Positions 23,501 through 33,768 of a stretch of 64,000 nucleotides of DNA are shown piece by piece. Origin of the DNA: Amoebophrya sp. A120. Taxonomy: Eukaryota; Sar; Dinophyceae; Syndiniales; Amoebophryaceae. The translations under genes and the position numbers were made by a program. The stretch lies in NCBI GenBank assembly GCA_905178155.1, contig CAJINV010000014.1, positions 1,443,984-1,507,983 of the forward strand, written 5' to 3'. The notes beneath the pieces are model-generated. The model saw only the letters and a list, made by a program, of their open reading frames with translations. It was not told where the DNA came from and did no database searches. Within the stretch, counting starts at the first letter, position 1, and each line of letters starts with the position of its first letter.

Positions 23501-26500
23501 AGCGGGAGACGGGAGCAGCTGGTGAGTACTAGCACGAAGAAACCTGGCAAAAACAATGACCAACAAGACGATGAGGATGACAATGCCCAGATGGAAGACG
23601 AAGAAGACAAGGTAATCGAGCAATTTCTCGTGACGCAGGGCATCCCCGCGGGGTTCGACTACCGAGCCAGTCGGATTGAGGACAGGTTTTTGCGGAAGCA
23701 GGAGCTAGAATACGACTCGCCGAAACGGCGGAGAAATGACAAAGCGACGAAGCTGCTTTTGACGGATTTCCGGGAAGACTTGGACCAGATCCTACACAGG
23801 CTCACCCGAGCCCGTGCGGCGCAGGCAGTGGCGGATTTTGTGGAGAAAGCGCACTCGGCAGAAGACGATCGCGAGTTCGGGGACATTTTCGACAGGGAGA
23901 AGGACGGAATAAAACAGACGGAGCAAGACATGGATAAGTTGTTGATTCATCAGGTTTATCAAGTGCAAAAATGTCTGGGTATGGAAGAATACAAACTTGT
24001 GATGCGCATTTCAGAACACAGAAAAATCTCTCATGCATAGGCAGCAAAAGATGCCCGCTTTCTGTCACCAAAGTCAAGGATTTGTCATGCGGATTCGGCA
24101 TTGCGAACGCTTCGCGAAACCTGTGTTGCTAGAGCTTCCATGCCAGCCCTTCTGTGTCATGCAAAAACAGCGTTACTCTTCCAGACCCAGACACATTTGC
24201 ATTTCATAAGGTTTTGAGACTCACCGAGTCTCTCGGCGAGGTAGAGAAAGAGTTTTTGCAACACACGGGAGACAGCCCGGACGGGTCGCCTGTAGGAGGA
24301 GACGGTGCTGGAACTACAACTATGTCGAGGAACAAGCAATACCAACAGGTGAAAGTCCCTTCTTTGTCATTTCCCCCTGCTGCTGCAGAGGAAGAACTGC
24401 CCCCGGAGTTCGCTTTCAACCCCTTCGTGCGGATTACCGTGAACAATGAGTATGCATTGCAAAAGTATCGTACTAGCTATAAATTGCAATACAAATTGGC
24501 TCAGCATTACAAACTGAATTTGTAATGCGCATCTGCCTTTAGAAAAAGAGTTGTGATGCATATAAGCATAGAGCAATTAGTACGAGTGCGATACTTTTGC
24601 ACAGGATACCGAGCACGATTTGACGAATCCGGGCGATTTGGAGAATTTTATCGTGGACATAGTGTGCTCCGACAGCAGTAGAACAAATCCAGACGGTTAT
24701 GCTCCTGATGCCGCGAAAAATAACAGCGTCAGCGAGGAGGTTTTGAATGAGGACGTCTGCATCCGGCGGCAGTTCCTCGAGCAAAACCCCGAAACGGGCG
24801 AGCAGACGGAGTCAGCCCCTGCGATCGTGTATAACCTGCTCAGGTGTTACAATCTCAAACGATGCAATTGAATCTGGAATTTGTGTTGCATGATGAGCAT
24901 GACAGACTCGCACAGCGTTCCACCTTTTGCAATACAAATTTCGCCAGATTCTAGTGCGGATTGGGCCTCCAGAACTTGTCATGCGCAATCCTGTGGGAGT
25001 AGGCTAGGTCATGCACTCTTGCATCACAGATTACCATATTCTATGTTAACGTTTGAGATTGTAACAGCTGAGCGCGCTATATCGTGTTTCACGGAAATCT
25101 GAAGGCCTGGTTCAAAACGGCGATCGGGAAAACGTTCGGAAACGACAGCTCGGTGGAGCAAATCGAGTTGGAGCATTTGGTGCGGTTGATTTTCCGAAAC
25201 TTCTTCTCCCCGGTCGTGTATCAAGCCGTGTGGTTCAGTAGGTTTTCCGAGCAGGGAGACGCAAACGGGGCGACTTTCGGGGGCACGACCGGTAGTCCGT
25301 CCCCGTCGGGAAGAAAAAGAGCAGCGAGTAGTGGTTCCGGCGCAATAAATGCTGTAGAACAACATCAAAACTCTGTCGGCTATAGGATGAGAATCCCGCT
25401 GTTCATTGACTCGACGAAAGAGGTTCGGGTCAGCACTCTGGACGAAGCAGGTGCTGACCAGCAAGACGGAATAAACAACGGGGAACCAGCTGGTGCAGCC
25501 CCAGGAGTACAACAACCTTCGGACAGCAGCCGCTCAGGCCAGAGCAAGACAAACAGCACGCCGAGATCCGGCCGATCTAACAGTCGATCGCCGAAGAAGA
25601 AGCGGAAGAGATCGAACGCAGGGGGGAGTAGAGGACGGAAGATCGGTATGCAAGAAAAAAACTGTGTTAGTGGAGGTGTGTCTTCGAGTGGCAGCATGAC
25701 AAACTCTCTGCATAACAGAGAAAGTTTGTCATGCACAGCAAGCTAGCACGTGAAAACTAAAAATGCATGAGCAGAGGTGGACTTCATGAGTGCTTGGCGC
25801 GACAAGTGTAACTGTTTTGCATTTTCCGCATCACAGACTTACACGGTTTTTTTCTTGCATGATCGGGTTTGATGAGGTAACCCAGGAAGAGATCATCGAG
25901 CAACTGGTGGAAATTAGCATTTCACCCAACGTCGAACAACAAGCTGGGGATATTAAGCAAGCCGTGCAAACTTGGAAAAAGCAGCACTTTTTCACCGACC
26001 GGTGTCTGGTTGTGAAACAAAACGAGGCCAGTTGGGTGATCATTACTCAACACGACACCCTCAACATTGCTCGGAACCTTTTATTGCTGCCGGAATCACC
26101 GCCGGACTCTGTTCTCGTCTTCAGTCATCGGGGACAGCAGGACTTGTCGTTCTTAAGCGGGACAGATGAGACACAACAACAAGCAGCACCCGGTGGAGCG
26201 CTTCTAGAGCAGAAAGTATGCGGAGTAAAAACATCCCCACCCCAGAGTCAAGATGCGGACTTTGCAACACAAACCCAGAAGTTTTGGGAGTCGCGCATGA
26301 CAAATTGTAGTCAGTAGTGTAGTGCAGGGTGGCAAGGAGAGCCGCAATACAGATCCAGCTGCTCATCCTGTTTACAGCAATTACAAATGCCAAAACACGA
26401 TTGGAAATGCCCCCCATAGAGATGCGCATTACAAATGTTCCCGTCGTCGCACATTTGCATGACAACTCTGGGGTGGGTACTTTTTTGGTGAGGATAGAAA

Positions 26501-26710
26501 GCGGTCCAAGCGCTCGAGCAACAGGAATTGTTCCGCTTCACTGCGCCGCCCCGGGGGAGCAACGAGAAGACGGTCTTGACGCAGATTGAGACGAAACTGA
26601 ACAAGATTCTGGTGCAAGTTGGGGGGTTTGCGGGGACGAATTTAGCCGCGTCGAGTAGCGAGTGGGAACCGCCGGATGGGGGCTTCGACGCCGGGTTGGG
26701 GATGGAGTGA
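20567..26710 (+). CDS. Large low-complexity protein, 1414 residues (ten exons)
   Basis: Exons 20567-22168, 22372-22532, 22686-22917, 23041-23086, 23325-23956, 24214-24450, 24614-24829, 25087-25646, 25867-26216 and 26502-26710 sum to 1415 codons. Introns 22533-22685 and 22918-23040 are GT-AG; the other seven are introners. The N-terminal 90 residues are basic and helical (RHEEMQRMKTRV, YLRHERLQRQQFHEHQQSL), weakly like KIAA1430/CFAP97 proteins, but too weak to name. A second helical block (NRLALILGNIVQNLDNL) and long Ser/Lys/Gln-rich linkers follow. Near 25600 a basic run (PKKKRKRS) could be a nuclear signal. Exon 8 has a compact-looking part (FKTAIGKTFGNDSSVEQIEL). No catalytic motif was seen. 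The join at 22532/22686 is the weakest. Confidence 0.75.
22169..22366 (+). mobile_element. Introner, family D
   Basis: 198 bp, TATC...CATA, flanks GATCA and GAGCA (4/5). Arms contain AAATTTCCNGTACA. Removal joins ERAGS to KSKLARVPEEA. Confidence 0.82.
23087..23319 (+). mobile_element. Introner, family E
   Basis: 233 bp, TATG...CATA, perfect ATCGC repeats. Arms carry GGCGTTCTCAAACGTTACA and the complement of the related GCGCTCTCAGCTGTTACA. Removal joins RRLASS to QDTFQQVD and links a 46-nt exon to the next large one. Confidence 0.9.
23957..24208 (+). mobile_element. Introner, family A
   Basis: 252 bp, TATC...CATA, perfect AGGTT repeats. Removal joins LIHQV to LRLTESL. Confidence 0.92.
24451..24608 (+). 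mobile_element. Introner, family B
   Basis: 158 bp, TATG...GATA, flanks ATGAG and CCGAG (3/5). The arms are clear family B. Removal joins ITVNNE to HDLTNPGD in frame. Confidence 0.85.
24830..25081 (+). mobile_element. Introner, family E
   Basis: 252 bp, TATA...TATA, perfect TCGTG repeats. Arms share TGTTACAATCTCAAACG. Removal joins SAPAIV to FHGNLKAW. Confidence 0.9.
25647..25861 (+). mobile_element. Introner, family H
   Basis: 215 bp, starts TATGCAAGAAAAAAACTGTG; ends GCATG instead of GCATA. Perfect ATCGG repeats. Removal joins GRKIG to FDEVTQEE. Confidence 0.88.
26217..26496 (+). mobile_element. Introner, family C
   Basis: 280 bp, TATG...GATA, perfect GAAAG repeats. Arms resemble those of 11703-11982. 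Removal joins LLEQK to AVQALEQQE and leads to the final exon. Confidence 0.92.
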
Positions 26711-29083
26711 GGAGGAAGATGGATGAAGATTAATTTGGTTTTCTTGCTTCAAGGATTCAAGAAGGGAAAAAAACCAAAGTGGGGCGCATTTTTACTAGAA
26801 CAGCATCCAAAGTGGGGCGCACTTTTATTAGAACAGCAGGACCGCCTATCACGCAATTCGGTTTTACACTACTTATTCTGCTGCACCACAGGCAGCTTAG
26901 AAATTCAAACAATAGCCTAATTTATTACAACTCATCTACTTTGTGACGAAGTTTTGTGATATGATGTATTTCCACAACATTCATGACTACGCACAGGTGC
27001 AGTAGCATTCACTTTCAATTCGCACTCTCTGACACCAATGGAACAGGAACACACAAGATGACAGATGGTAATGAACTACAGGATGAGCTTTCGCTTTCGC
27101 GCAGAACTACCTGTACCCACAACTACCAGTACTAGACATGGATTGACTCAAACATGGCTTTGTTTTGCCTGCTACACAGCATGAGCATAAGTTCCTACAA
27201 CTCCGGCTTCGAAACGAAAAGCGGAGCAGCCGTGTTCATTACAGCAAGTGATTATAGACATCTTTAAATTAGTTGCGTCGCAAGGCAAGGGCGTATTTTT
27301 TTTGTGATTCAACAAAAGAACAGAAAAGCTCAATGCCGATGTCCTTGTCCTAGTCCTCTTGTCTTGAGAAATCATCGATCTGAAGATAAGTTTTATTAAG
27401 TTTAAAAAAACACAAAGAAATGCTATTTGTCGGTCTTTGTCGAGCGAATATATCTGCGAAATTGCAGTATCGGTTATAGCTATTTTTTCTGATACAACGT
27501 GGGACGGCGTTTTCTTCTTTTTTTTTTTTGCCAAAGAATCGATTTTCTTGATGGCCTCCTACAACAACAATCGGCGATTGGCAAGTAGACCTCGATGAAG
27601 ATGCCAACTTATGACGACGTCGACGAGAGAACATGAAGAATACAACTTCATGGTGTGTTCGAAGAGGAAGACGAAGAGAAGGAAAAACAAAAACTTATTT
27701 TTTTGTAGAAGCAAGCGGACCATCACCATCACCATGAATGCAATCGATTCGGTGTACGTTCATCTCGATTATCATTTTCGTCCTCGGAATAAACTGGCAC
27801 AAACAAGAACACAAGATTTTCTTTTGCATTTTCGTACACTGGTAAGACGACTCGCGGCTCTCAGTCTCCTCAACAGCGGTCGATGTTTGTAATTTGTTCG
27901 TCGATTGAAACAGCTCGCGACTAGCTGTAGAAAGTGTGAAGTACTAGTACACCATTTTCGGCGTCCAACAACACGACATTTGCAACACGTTCTATTCCCT
28001 AAAACAATATGAACGACGCGCCGCATTTCTAATTCGTCCGTAGGTATTGCGAGCAGAGAGAAGCTGAAGCTCCGATAATTTTTAGACCAGCAGCAAAGGT
28101 GATGAAACGCGTAAACGTAGTAGGACTCGTACAAGCTGCAAGAAGTAGAAGTGCAAAACGGACAAGGCAAGAAAGCTGATTCATCTTGTTTGAAAACTAC
28201 TTTCTTCATCAATTTCATTTGCACGACCAAAAAACCCCCCCACAGGACATGAAAGGTGAAAAGAAGTGCGTGCAACCCACAAGTTGTCCACAAGTTCGAG
28301 TATAGTTTTATTCAAGTAAGTAAAAAAATTAAAATAACTGTTAGTTGTACGCAAGACAGTTCGTCTAGAAACCTGTTTATCAGCAGTATCGTTCAGTAGT
28401 TTTGGCTTGGATTACAGCAGATTTATCGAGGATTTATTTCGGAATACAACTCTACTTTTTTTGGCTAAAGAAACCTGTTTTGACAAGAGTACTTATTCTA
28501 CTTGTATCAAGCTGCCTGTACAGATTCGCAGCTTCTGCAACAAAGTAGAACTTCTGAGTTTTTTTATCAAGAAATCAAGAATCTGAAATATCTGTTTTTT
28601 CCAACTCACCGAGACGAAAAGAACAACTAGTACATACTCTGGTAAGGCAGCTCTAGAGAACGTTTTGACATTAACATCTTCATCTACCACAACATTTTTA
28701 GTACTAACCTCAACCTCTATACAACCCTAACCCACAGCCGGTTTAATATTTTCGATTTGCACAGGTCTGCTTTCTGGAAAAGCAGCTACAGATCGTGTAA
28801 TAGACTGGCTATTGTGCAGCCTCGGATAAGTAAATCTACAAAAAGTTTACACTACCCAGCACCCACTTTTTTTGCTGTAAGAAAAACACATCTTCATATC
28901 ACGAAATAAAACCCTGTAGTTGTTTTGGCCAGGTGGAAGAGTTACGGGGGAAATAAGTAAATACCGGATCATTTGAGGGCAACAAGAGGTGCTGTCGCAG
29001 CTTGTATAAGCTGAGACCACATCAAGTCTGCCATATTTGTACAACTTCATCTCTAATTTGTTTTTTTTTTACCCAAAAGAAAA
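26711..29083. other. Intergenic with a 33-bp direct repeat
   Basis: No gene seen. Near 26779-26840 a unit starting AAGTGGGGCGCA and ending TAGAACAGCA occurs twice in tandem. The rest is AT-rich with homopolymer runs. Confidence 0.45.
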
Positions 29084-32000
29084 ATGAAAACGCAAAGCAT
29101 GGATGACTCTGTGATGGCTTCGACGGCGGCTCCGCTGTCCGGCGAAAGCTTTCACGACGATGTGGCGTTCGACTTCGAGGCAGCTATCAACCCGGACGTG
29201 ACCAGTGTAAAGAAAAATAAGGTCACGGACCTCAGCTCCCCCCTGTCAAGCGACCATGAGAGCCAATACACCACGGGAAAGCCGGTATAGAACTTCTTTC
29301 AGTTTCTTGCATTATTGTAGTTGTATTTTCAATTGGCTTTGGCTACTACTTCTGTAGTGTAGTCAAAGTAGATGCAGCTTGAAATTGATTTTTTCGCTCT
29401 TCCATTTATTTCCAATCAATTTTGGATCGTCAAAGTTCGGAAAAAACACTAACCAGGCAACGAAGATTATCGAGATTCATCTCCCCCCGCCGCCGTCCCA
29501 GGAGATCACACGGGAAAAGTCGTTCACCCCGAGATACGGCACCAACGTGGTGTTCGACGATTTGAAGCCGATCGAAAAGACCCTGTCACCAACGACGTTG
29601 CTCTTCACCAGTGTCAGGCCGGGAGCGGGCATCGAGTGCTGGAAGATCTGTACTTTCGTTTTTCGATTGGTTTTTTTGTTGATGTTCTTTTCGATGGTTT
29701 CCATCATGTTCATGATGATCCAAGTAGTTGTTCTACAGCCGAGGAAAGGGCATCGCCATGTGATGCTTCGAATCTGTCTCTGTCATGCACACAGGCGTGG
29801 CTTGACCTTGAGCCGCTTTTCCCTTTGATGACATTTTTCTTCTGGTGCATAAAAAAAAAAATATCTATCATGCAAATAAAATCGTAATCACAACCAAAAC
29901 CAAACTTTTCAGGCAACAAAATCATGTCTTTGTTGTCTAAGCGGCAGACGAGCGGATATGAAATGGACATGAAGATTCGGGGAACCACGATGTGCGTTAG
30001 CCAGCTCTCGCCGCCGTGCGCTATTACCTTGACTCCGTTCCAGGACCTGCAGACCAACCGTTTCGCGGTGGAATTTCGACGTATAGGATTTAGGCGAGTT
30101 TTGCTTATATTTATTTTACGGTAGCAAAAATAAGAAGAACAGCAACATTACAGCACCTGTTGACCAAACAGCTGCCCACATACAGCAGTACTAGAATGTG
30201 AAATAATTTTATGATTTGTCGTAGCTTTTGTTCAAGGAATCGCTCCCCAATACAAAAAATAGAAATACGAAGCCGAAGACGAAAATATTAAAATCATGAA
30301 ATAAATACTACCAGGCGAGTCTGGCGGCGTTTCCACTTACTCCGACCTGTTTCACTCTGTGAAGCAGGAGCTGGTTACTGACCCGAACGTGCAGTTGGTG
30401 GAAAACGACGCCGATGAGGTGTCCACGGAGTCGAGTTTGGACCTGAACCTGGACTGGATGCCGGACTTCACGAACAAATCCGCCATCGACAGTGACGGGT
30501 TGGATTACGTCGCGCTGGACGCCGATTACGTCGAGAATAAGTGCAGCAGCCCCGAGCAGCTGTACAGCATGACGCAGTGCGGCTACTCGCAGGAGGCGGC
30601 GGAATTGTTGAAGAGCGTGCCGATTGAGTCCATGAACACCAAGGAGTTCTGGATGACGGTCAAGCTCCTGCTCGGCGCGGATCAGTCCGCGATCGCGGTC
30701 AACGGGACTCTCAACTACTGCATCCAGAAGACGGATATGCAATTTGCAAAAGTGATAATGTTGTCGCACTCGTAGTAGCATTAGCATGTTTATTCTGCAG
30801 TCATGCATGACAATATTACCACTCCGTAGAAAAATCAGCATTACAAATTCTGTTTTTCATTCTAAAAAAATTGTATTGCAATTTCTACTATATGCGACGC
30901 TTTTGTAAAAATGCATAACCAAGAAGAACCCGGTGTTCGGCGTGCAGCTGGTCGAGGTGGGTCTTGGCCGCATGGCGGCCGACCTGTGCGCCCTGGAGAG
31001 TTGCCAGAGCATGTCGATTATGCACTGCAAATGTGTCTGGGTCTCCTGGAAACTTGTGATGCATGTCACCGAATAATAACCACACTGTAATGCACCGCCA
31101 AGCATGACAGATTTTTTCGTGGCTTTGTGTTGCGTATACCGCATGAGAAACATCGTTTTTGCATGATAAACTGCGTTTCGTTTTCCGCATGGCCAACTGC
31201 GTTTCTGCATGACAAACTGCGTTTTTGCATGACAATCGTGCTCTTCAATGTTCCTTCTGCGAGCAAGATCTAATCCCTTTTTTGGTGTTTACGGTTTTTT
31301 CACGCGACGGATCTAAATAGAGTTACAACCGAAAAAGAAATGATCTCTATGCATGACGACGGGGGCCTCCAGTAGTGGATCACTAGCAATTTATACTTCC
31401 ATCGGGGAGATAACCTCGAAAACAAATCTTCATTGTTTTTTTTTCATTTTTGTTCACCCTCTTCTAGCGCTAAGAAGCCTCCGTCGATCCTCTTTCCCGA
31501 AAAAGGTCCAGTTTTTACCCCGTTACTACTCGCCGTGGAGTAGTTTTTTTTTTTTGCGCTTTTGGATCATTAACTTAGTAGGCCCCTAAAGTGGGAAAAG
31601 ACAACAAAAGCAAAGCTTCGGCCCCAAGGCGCGCAGATTGTCCGTCCCCCCCCTTACAAACTTGGACCCCAGGTTCTCCTTGCGCCGCACCCACGACAGA
31701 GCAGACCGGAAAGAGGATCCGCGCCGAAGACTTTGCATGAAAACAGAAGAAAAAGGGACGAAGAAATCAAGTCCGCAAAACATATGCACGACATGTGAGG
31801 CCACCAGTGCGAAACCTCCCGCGGAGTTTTTGCCTAACTTAGCCTGCGATCATGGTCGTGAATAGACCCGAAAAATTTTTCATATCCGGCAACAGTTCGC
31901 CGAACAGTCCCAGCACCCCCCAGAGTAGCCCCCCCAACTACTCGCCCGAGCCAATGATCCCACTCGTGCTTTGCACCAACATAGGATGGGCTCATCTTCT

Positions 32001-33768
32001 CGCTTCCGGGGGGTGCAAATTGGTATCTAACCGACATTGTGCCAAGAGGAGGGCCTCCCCGGGACCGCCTGGCGAAAGCCTGCCACGGGTTTCACTGTCC
32101 ACGGGTGGCGTTGCGGGTAATCCTGGCGAAAGCCAAAAACCGGCAGAAAATGGGGCCACGGAAGAGTTCTTGCTGGACATTACCAACATTTGCCCATGCA
32201 GAGCCGTCCTCTTGCCGGACACAACCAACATCTGTCCGAAACAGCCTAGGGCCAAGACGACACCGTGAGGACGACCACAGGGGGTTCGTCTCAATGATGA
32301 TGATGATGATGATGATGATGATAGACAAGAGGAGGTCTTCGTGGCCACGCAATACAGAGTTCAGAGTCATGCCAAACTAGCATGATAAATCTCGCAATCT
32401 TCCAGACCCAGACATTTTTGCATTTGATAGCTTTTGCGCGCAAGGCGATGGCGTTGCTCAACGTGCTGGCGCACTCCTTGTGGCAGCTCCCGAAGGAGGA
32501 ATACGTATTCATTGATAAACAGTTGCGTTTTTGTGTTGATAATTTACTCACGGAACGCCGGGCCATTTCAGCTCGTCTGAGATCCCAAAAAGATCCTATC
32601 AAGATCCTGGCCGCTGGGCTACTTCCGCGCCCCGAAATTACGAATCAGGCCCAATGTTTTGGCCTTCGCTTTGCCTCCTTTATATAGCAAATTCGCGCGG
32701 CCTTTTCTGGGCGTGTCGCATAGCTGCCGAGCCTATCCCGAGAGCGGCCCTGTTTGGGAAGCGCGATTTTTTTTTCCTGTTGCGGGGGTATGTCGGTACT
32801 TTACGGCCACGCAAAACTTGGCGCGGGCCAGCCGTTAGGGAACGCGCCGCCCGCCGCGGCCAGCGTGTCGCTTTGCCTCTCCTATCTGGTGTGCTTCTGT
32901 AGTTTTTTCGTGGTAGTCGTGGACATTGGGAAGGGGGTGGCGCAGAGGTATTTCGACTGCAGGCATTCTACCTGCCCAGCATCCGGGAGCCCGCAGAGGG
33001 GCGATGGCCTTTGGCACGATGCGGGGGGTGCCAAGTGTTTTGCTTCTTGGGGTCGCGGGGATCGGCAGGCCAATCCTGCAGAGAGCGTGTCAAGCAAGGG
33101 TGGGAGTTGTCTCCCCGCGGCATAATTTTCGTATTCAGGAGCATTTTCCAGTGGAATTCGGCCGGGCATGGGGCCACTTTCCGGAGTTCATGGCCGCCGC
33201 CTCCATTTTCAAAAGTTCCGATCAAATGCCGAACAAGGTCCTCTCAGATGCCTCTTTTTTTGCGCCGCCAAATCCATAGATTCTAGTCGGGGGAGAGGCC
33301 AGGAGAAGCGGCAAAAAAAGTGTCCTCTGGACAGGATCTTGATCGGAACTCTATCGGATCTTGAGCGGAACTTTTTAGGAACTTTTTTCTCGCCTCTGAA
33401 CGGGGAATTATTCACACTGTGGCAGCTCCCGAAGGAGGAATACGTATTCATTGATAAACAGTTGCGTTTTTCTTGTGTTGATAAAGGAAGCTGCATATTA
33501 GATAGAAGAATATACGGCTGTATTGTTATGCAAGAACACAGATTTTATTCGTGCGTCGTGATGAATTACTTGCGATGTAGTTGCAAAAAGAACCCAAAAA
33601 TTCGAATCACTTTGAAAAATACAGACCGAGCCCCTGGTGGAGGCGGTGAAGGATTTTATCGCTGTTTTGGAGGAAGACCGTTCCATGGAAAAGGAGGTTT
33701 CCGAGGGAGTGCAGAAGGCTCAGGGTGTGGTGCAGGAGTTTCTGGAGGCGACCGCGAACCAGGCGTAG
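29084..33768 (+). CDS. Unknown protein, 430 residues (seven exons)
   Basis: Exons 29084-29284, 29457-29649, 29913-30080, 30315-30735, 30923-31018, 32435-32504 and 33625-33768 give 431 codons in frame. Introns at 29285, 29650, 30081 and 32505 are GT-AG; the two in between are introners. The N-terminus is acidic and Ser-rich. The middle is acidic, and a helical part follows (CGYSQEAAELLKSVPIESMN, EFWMTVKLLLG), then a C-terminal helix (EPLVEAVKDFIAVLEEDRSM). No family recognised; it may be a helical-repeat scaffold. The last two introns are swollen by insertions (31019-32429 and 32505-33624). Confidence 0.7.
30736..30917 (+). mobile_element. Introner, family B
   Basis: 182 bp, TATG...CATA, flanks ACGGA and ACCAA (3/5). 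The left arm is weak (GCAAAAGTGATAATG). Removal joins YCIQKT to KNPVFGVQ. Confidence 0.75.
31019..32429 (+). mobile_element. Composite introner, family A with nested insertion
   Basis: 1411 bp. Starts TATG with TGTCTGGGTCT and ends with the family A right arm and GATA. Flanks TCGAT and GCTTT do not match, yet removal with one 5-bp flank joins SCQSMS to ARKAMALL in frame. The normal A interior stops near 31240 and resumes near 32350; the DNA between is foreign to the family and holds an (ATG)n run at about 32294-32322. Confidence 0.65.
32480..32541 (+). repeat. Duplicated exon end plus splice donor, copy 1
   Basis: About 62 bp beginning GTGGCAGCTCCCGAAGGAGG recurs almost unchanged at 33419-33484 (copy 2 has two extra bases after a T run). 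It spans the end of exon 6 of the gene at 29084, its GT donor and the start of the intron. Confidence 0.9.
32542..33418. other. Insertion between duplicated exon ends
   Basis: About 877 bp inside the last intron of the gene at 29084, with a GC-rich core (about 32640-33270) unlike its surroundings. It has overlapping open frames on both strands but no recognisable product. GATC-rich short repeats occur near both ends (ATCCTATCAAGATCC; GATCTTGATCGGAAC). Confidence 0.5.
33419..33484 (+). repeat. Duplicated exon end plus splice donor, copy 2
   Basis: Second copy of 32480-32541. Its donor is also intact; if used, it could not join the upstream exon without the first copy being skipped. Confidence 0.9.

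Noticed and set aside
29650-29730. Apparent transmembrane helix (FVFRLVFLLMFFSMV) after exon 2 of the gene at 29084
   Set aside because: It is the T-rich start of a GT-AG intron; the phase at 29649/29913 fits exactly, and reading through soon leaves the frame.
32280-32330. Poly-Met or poly-Ile/His coding run
   Set aside because: It is an (ATG)n microsatellite within an intron insertion.
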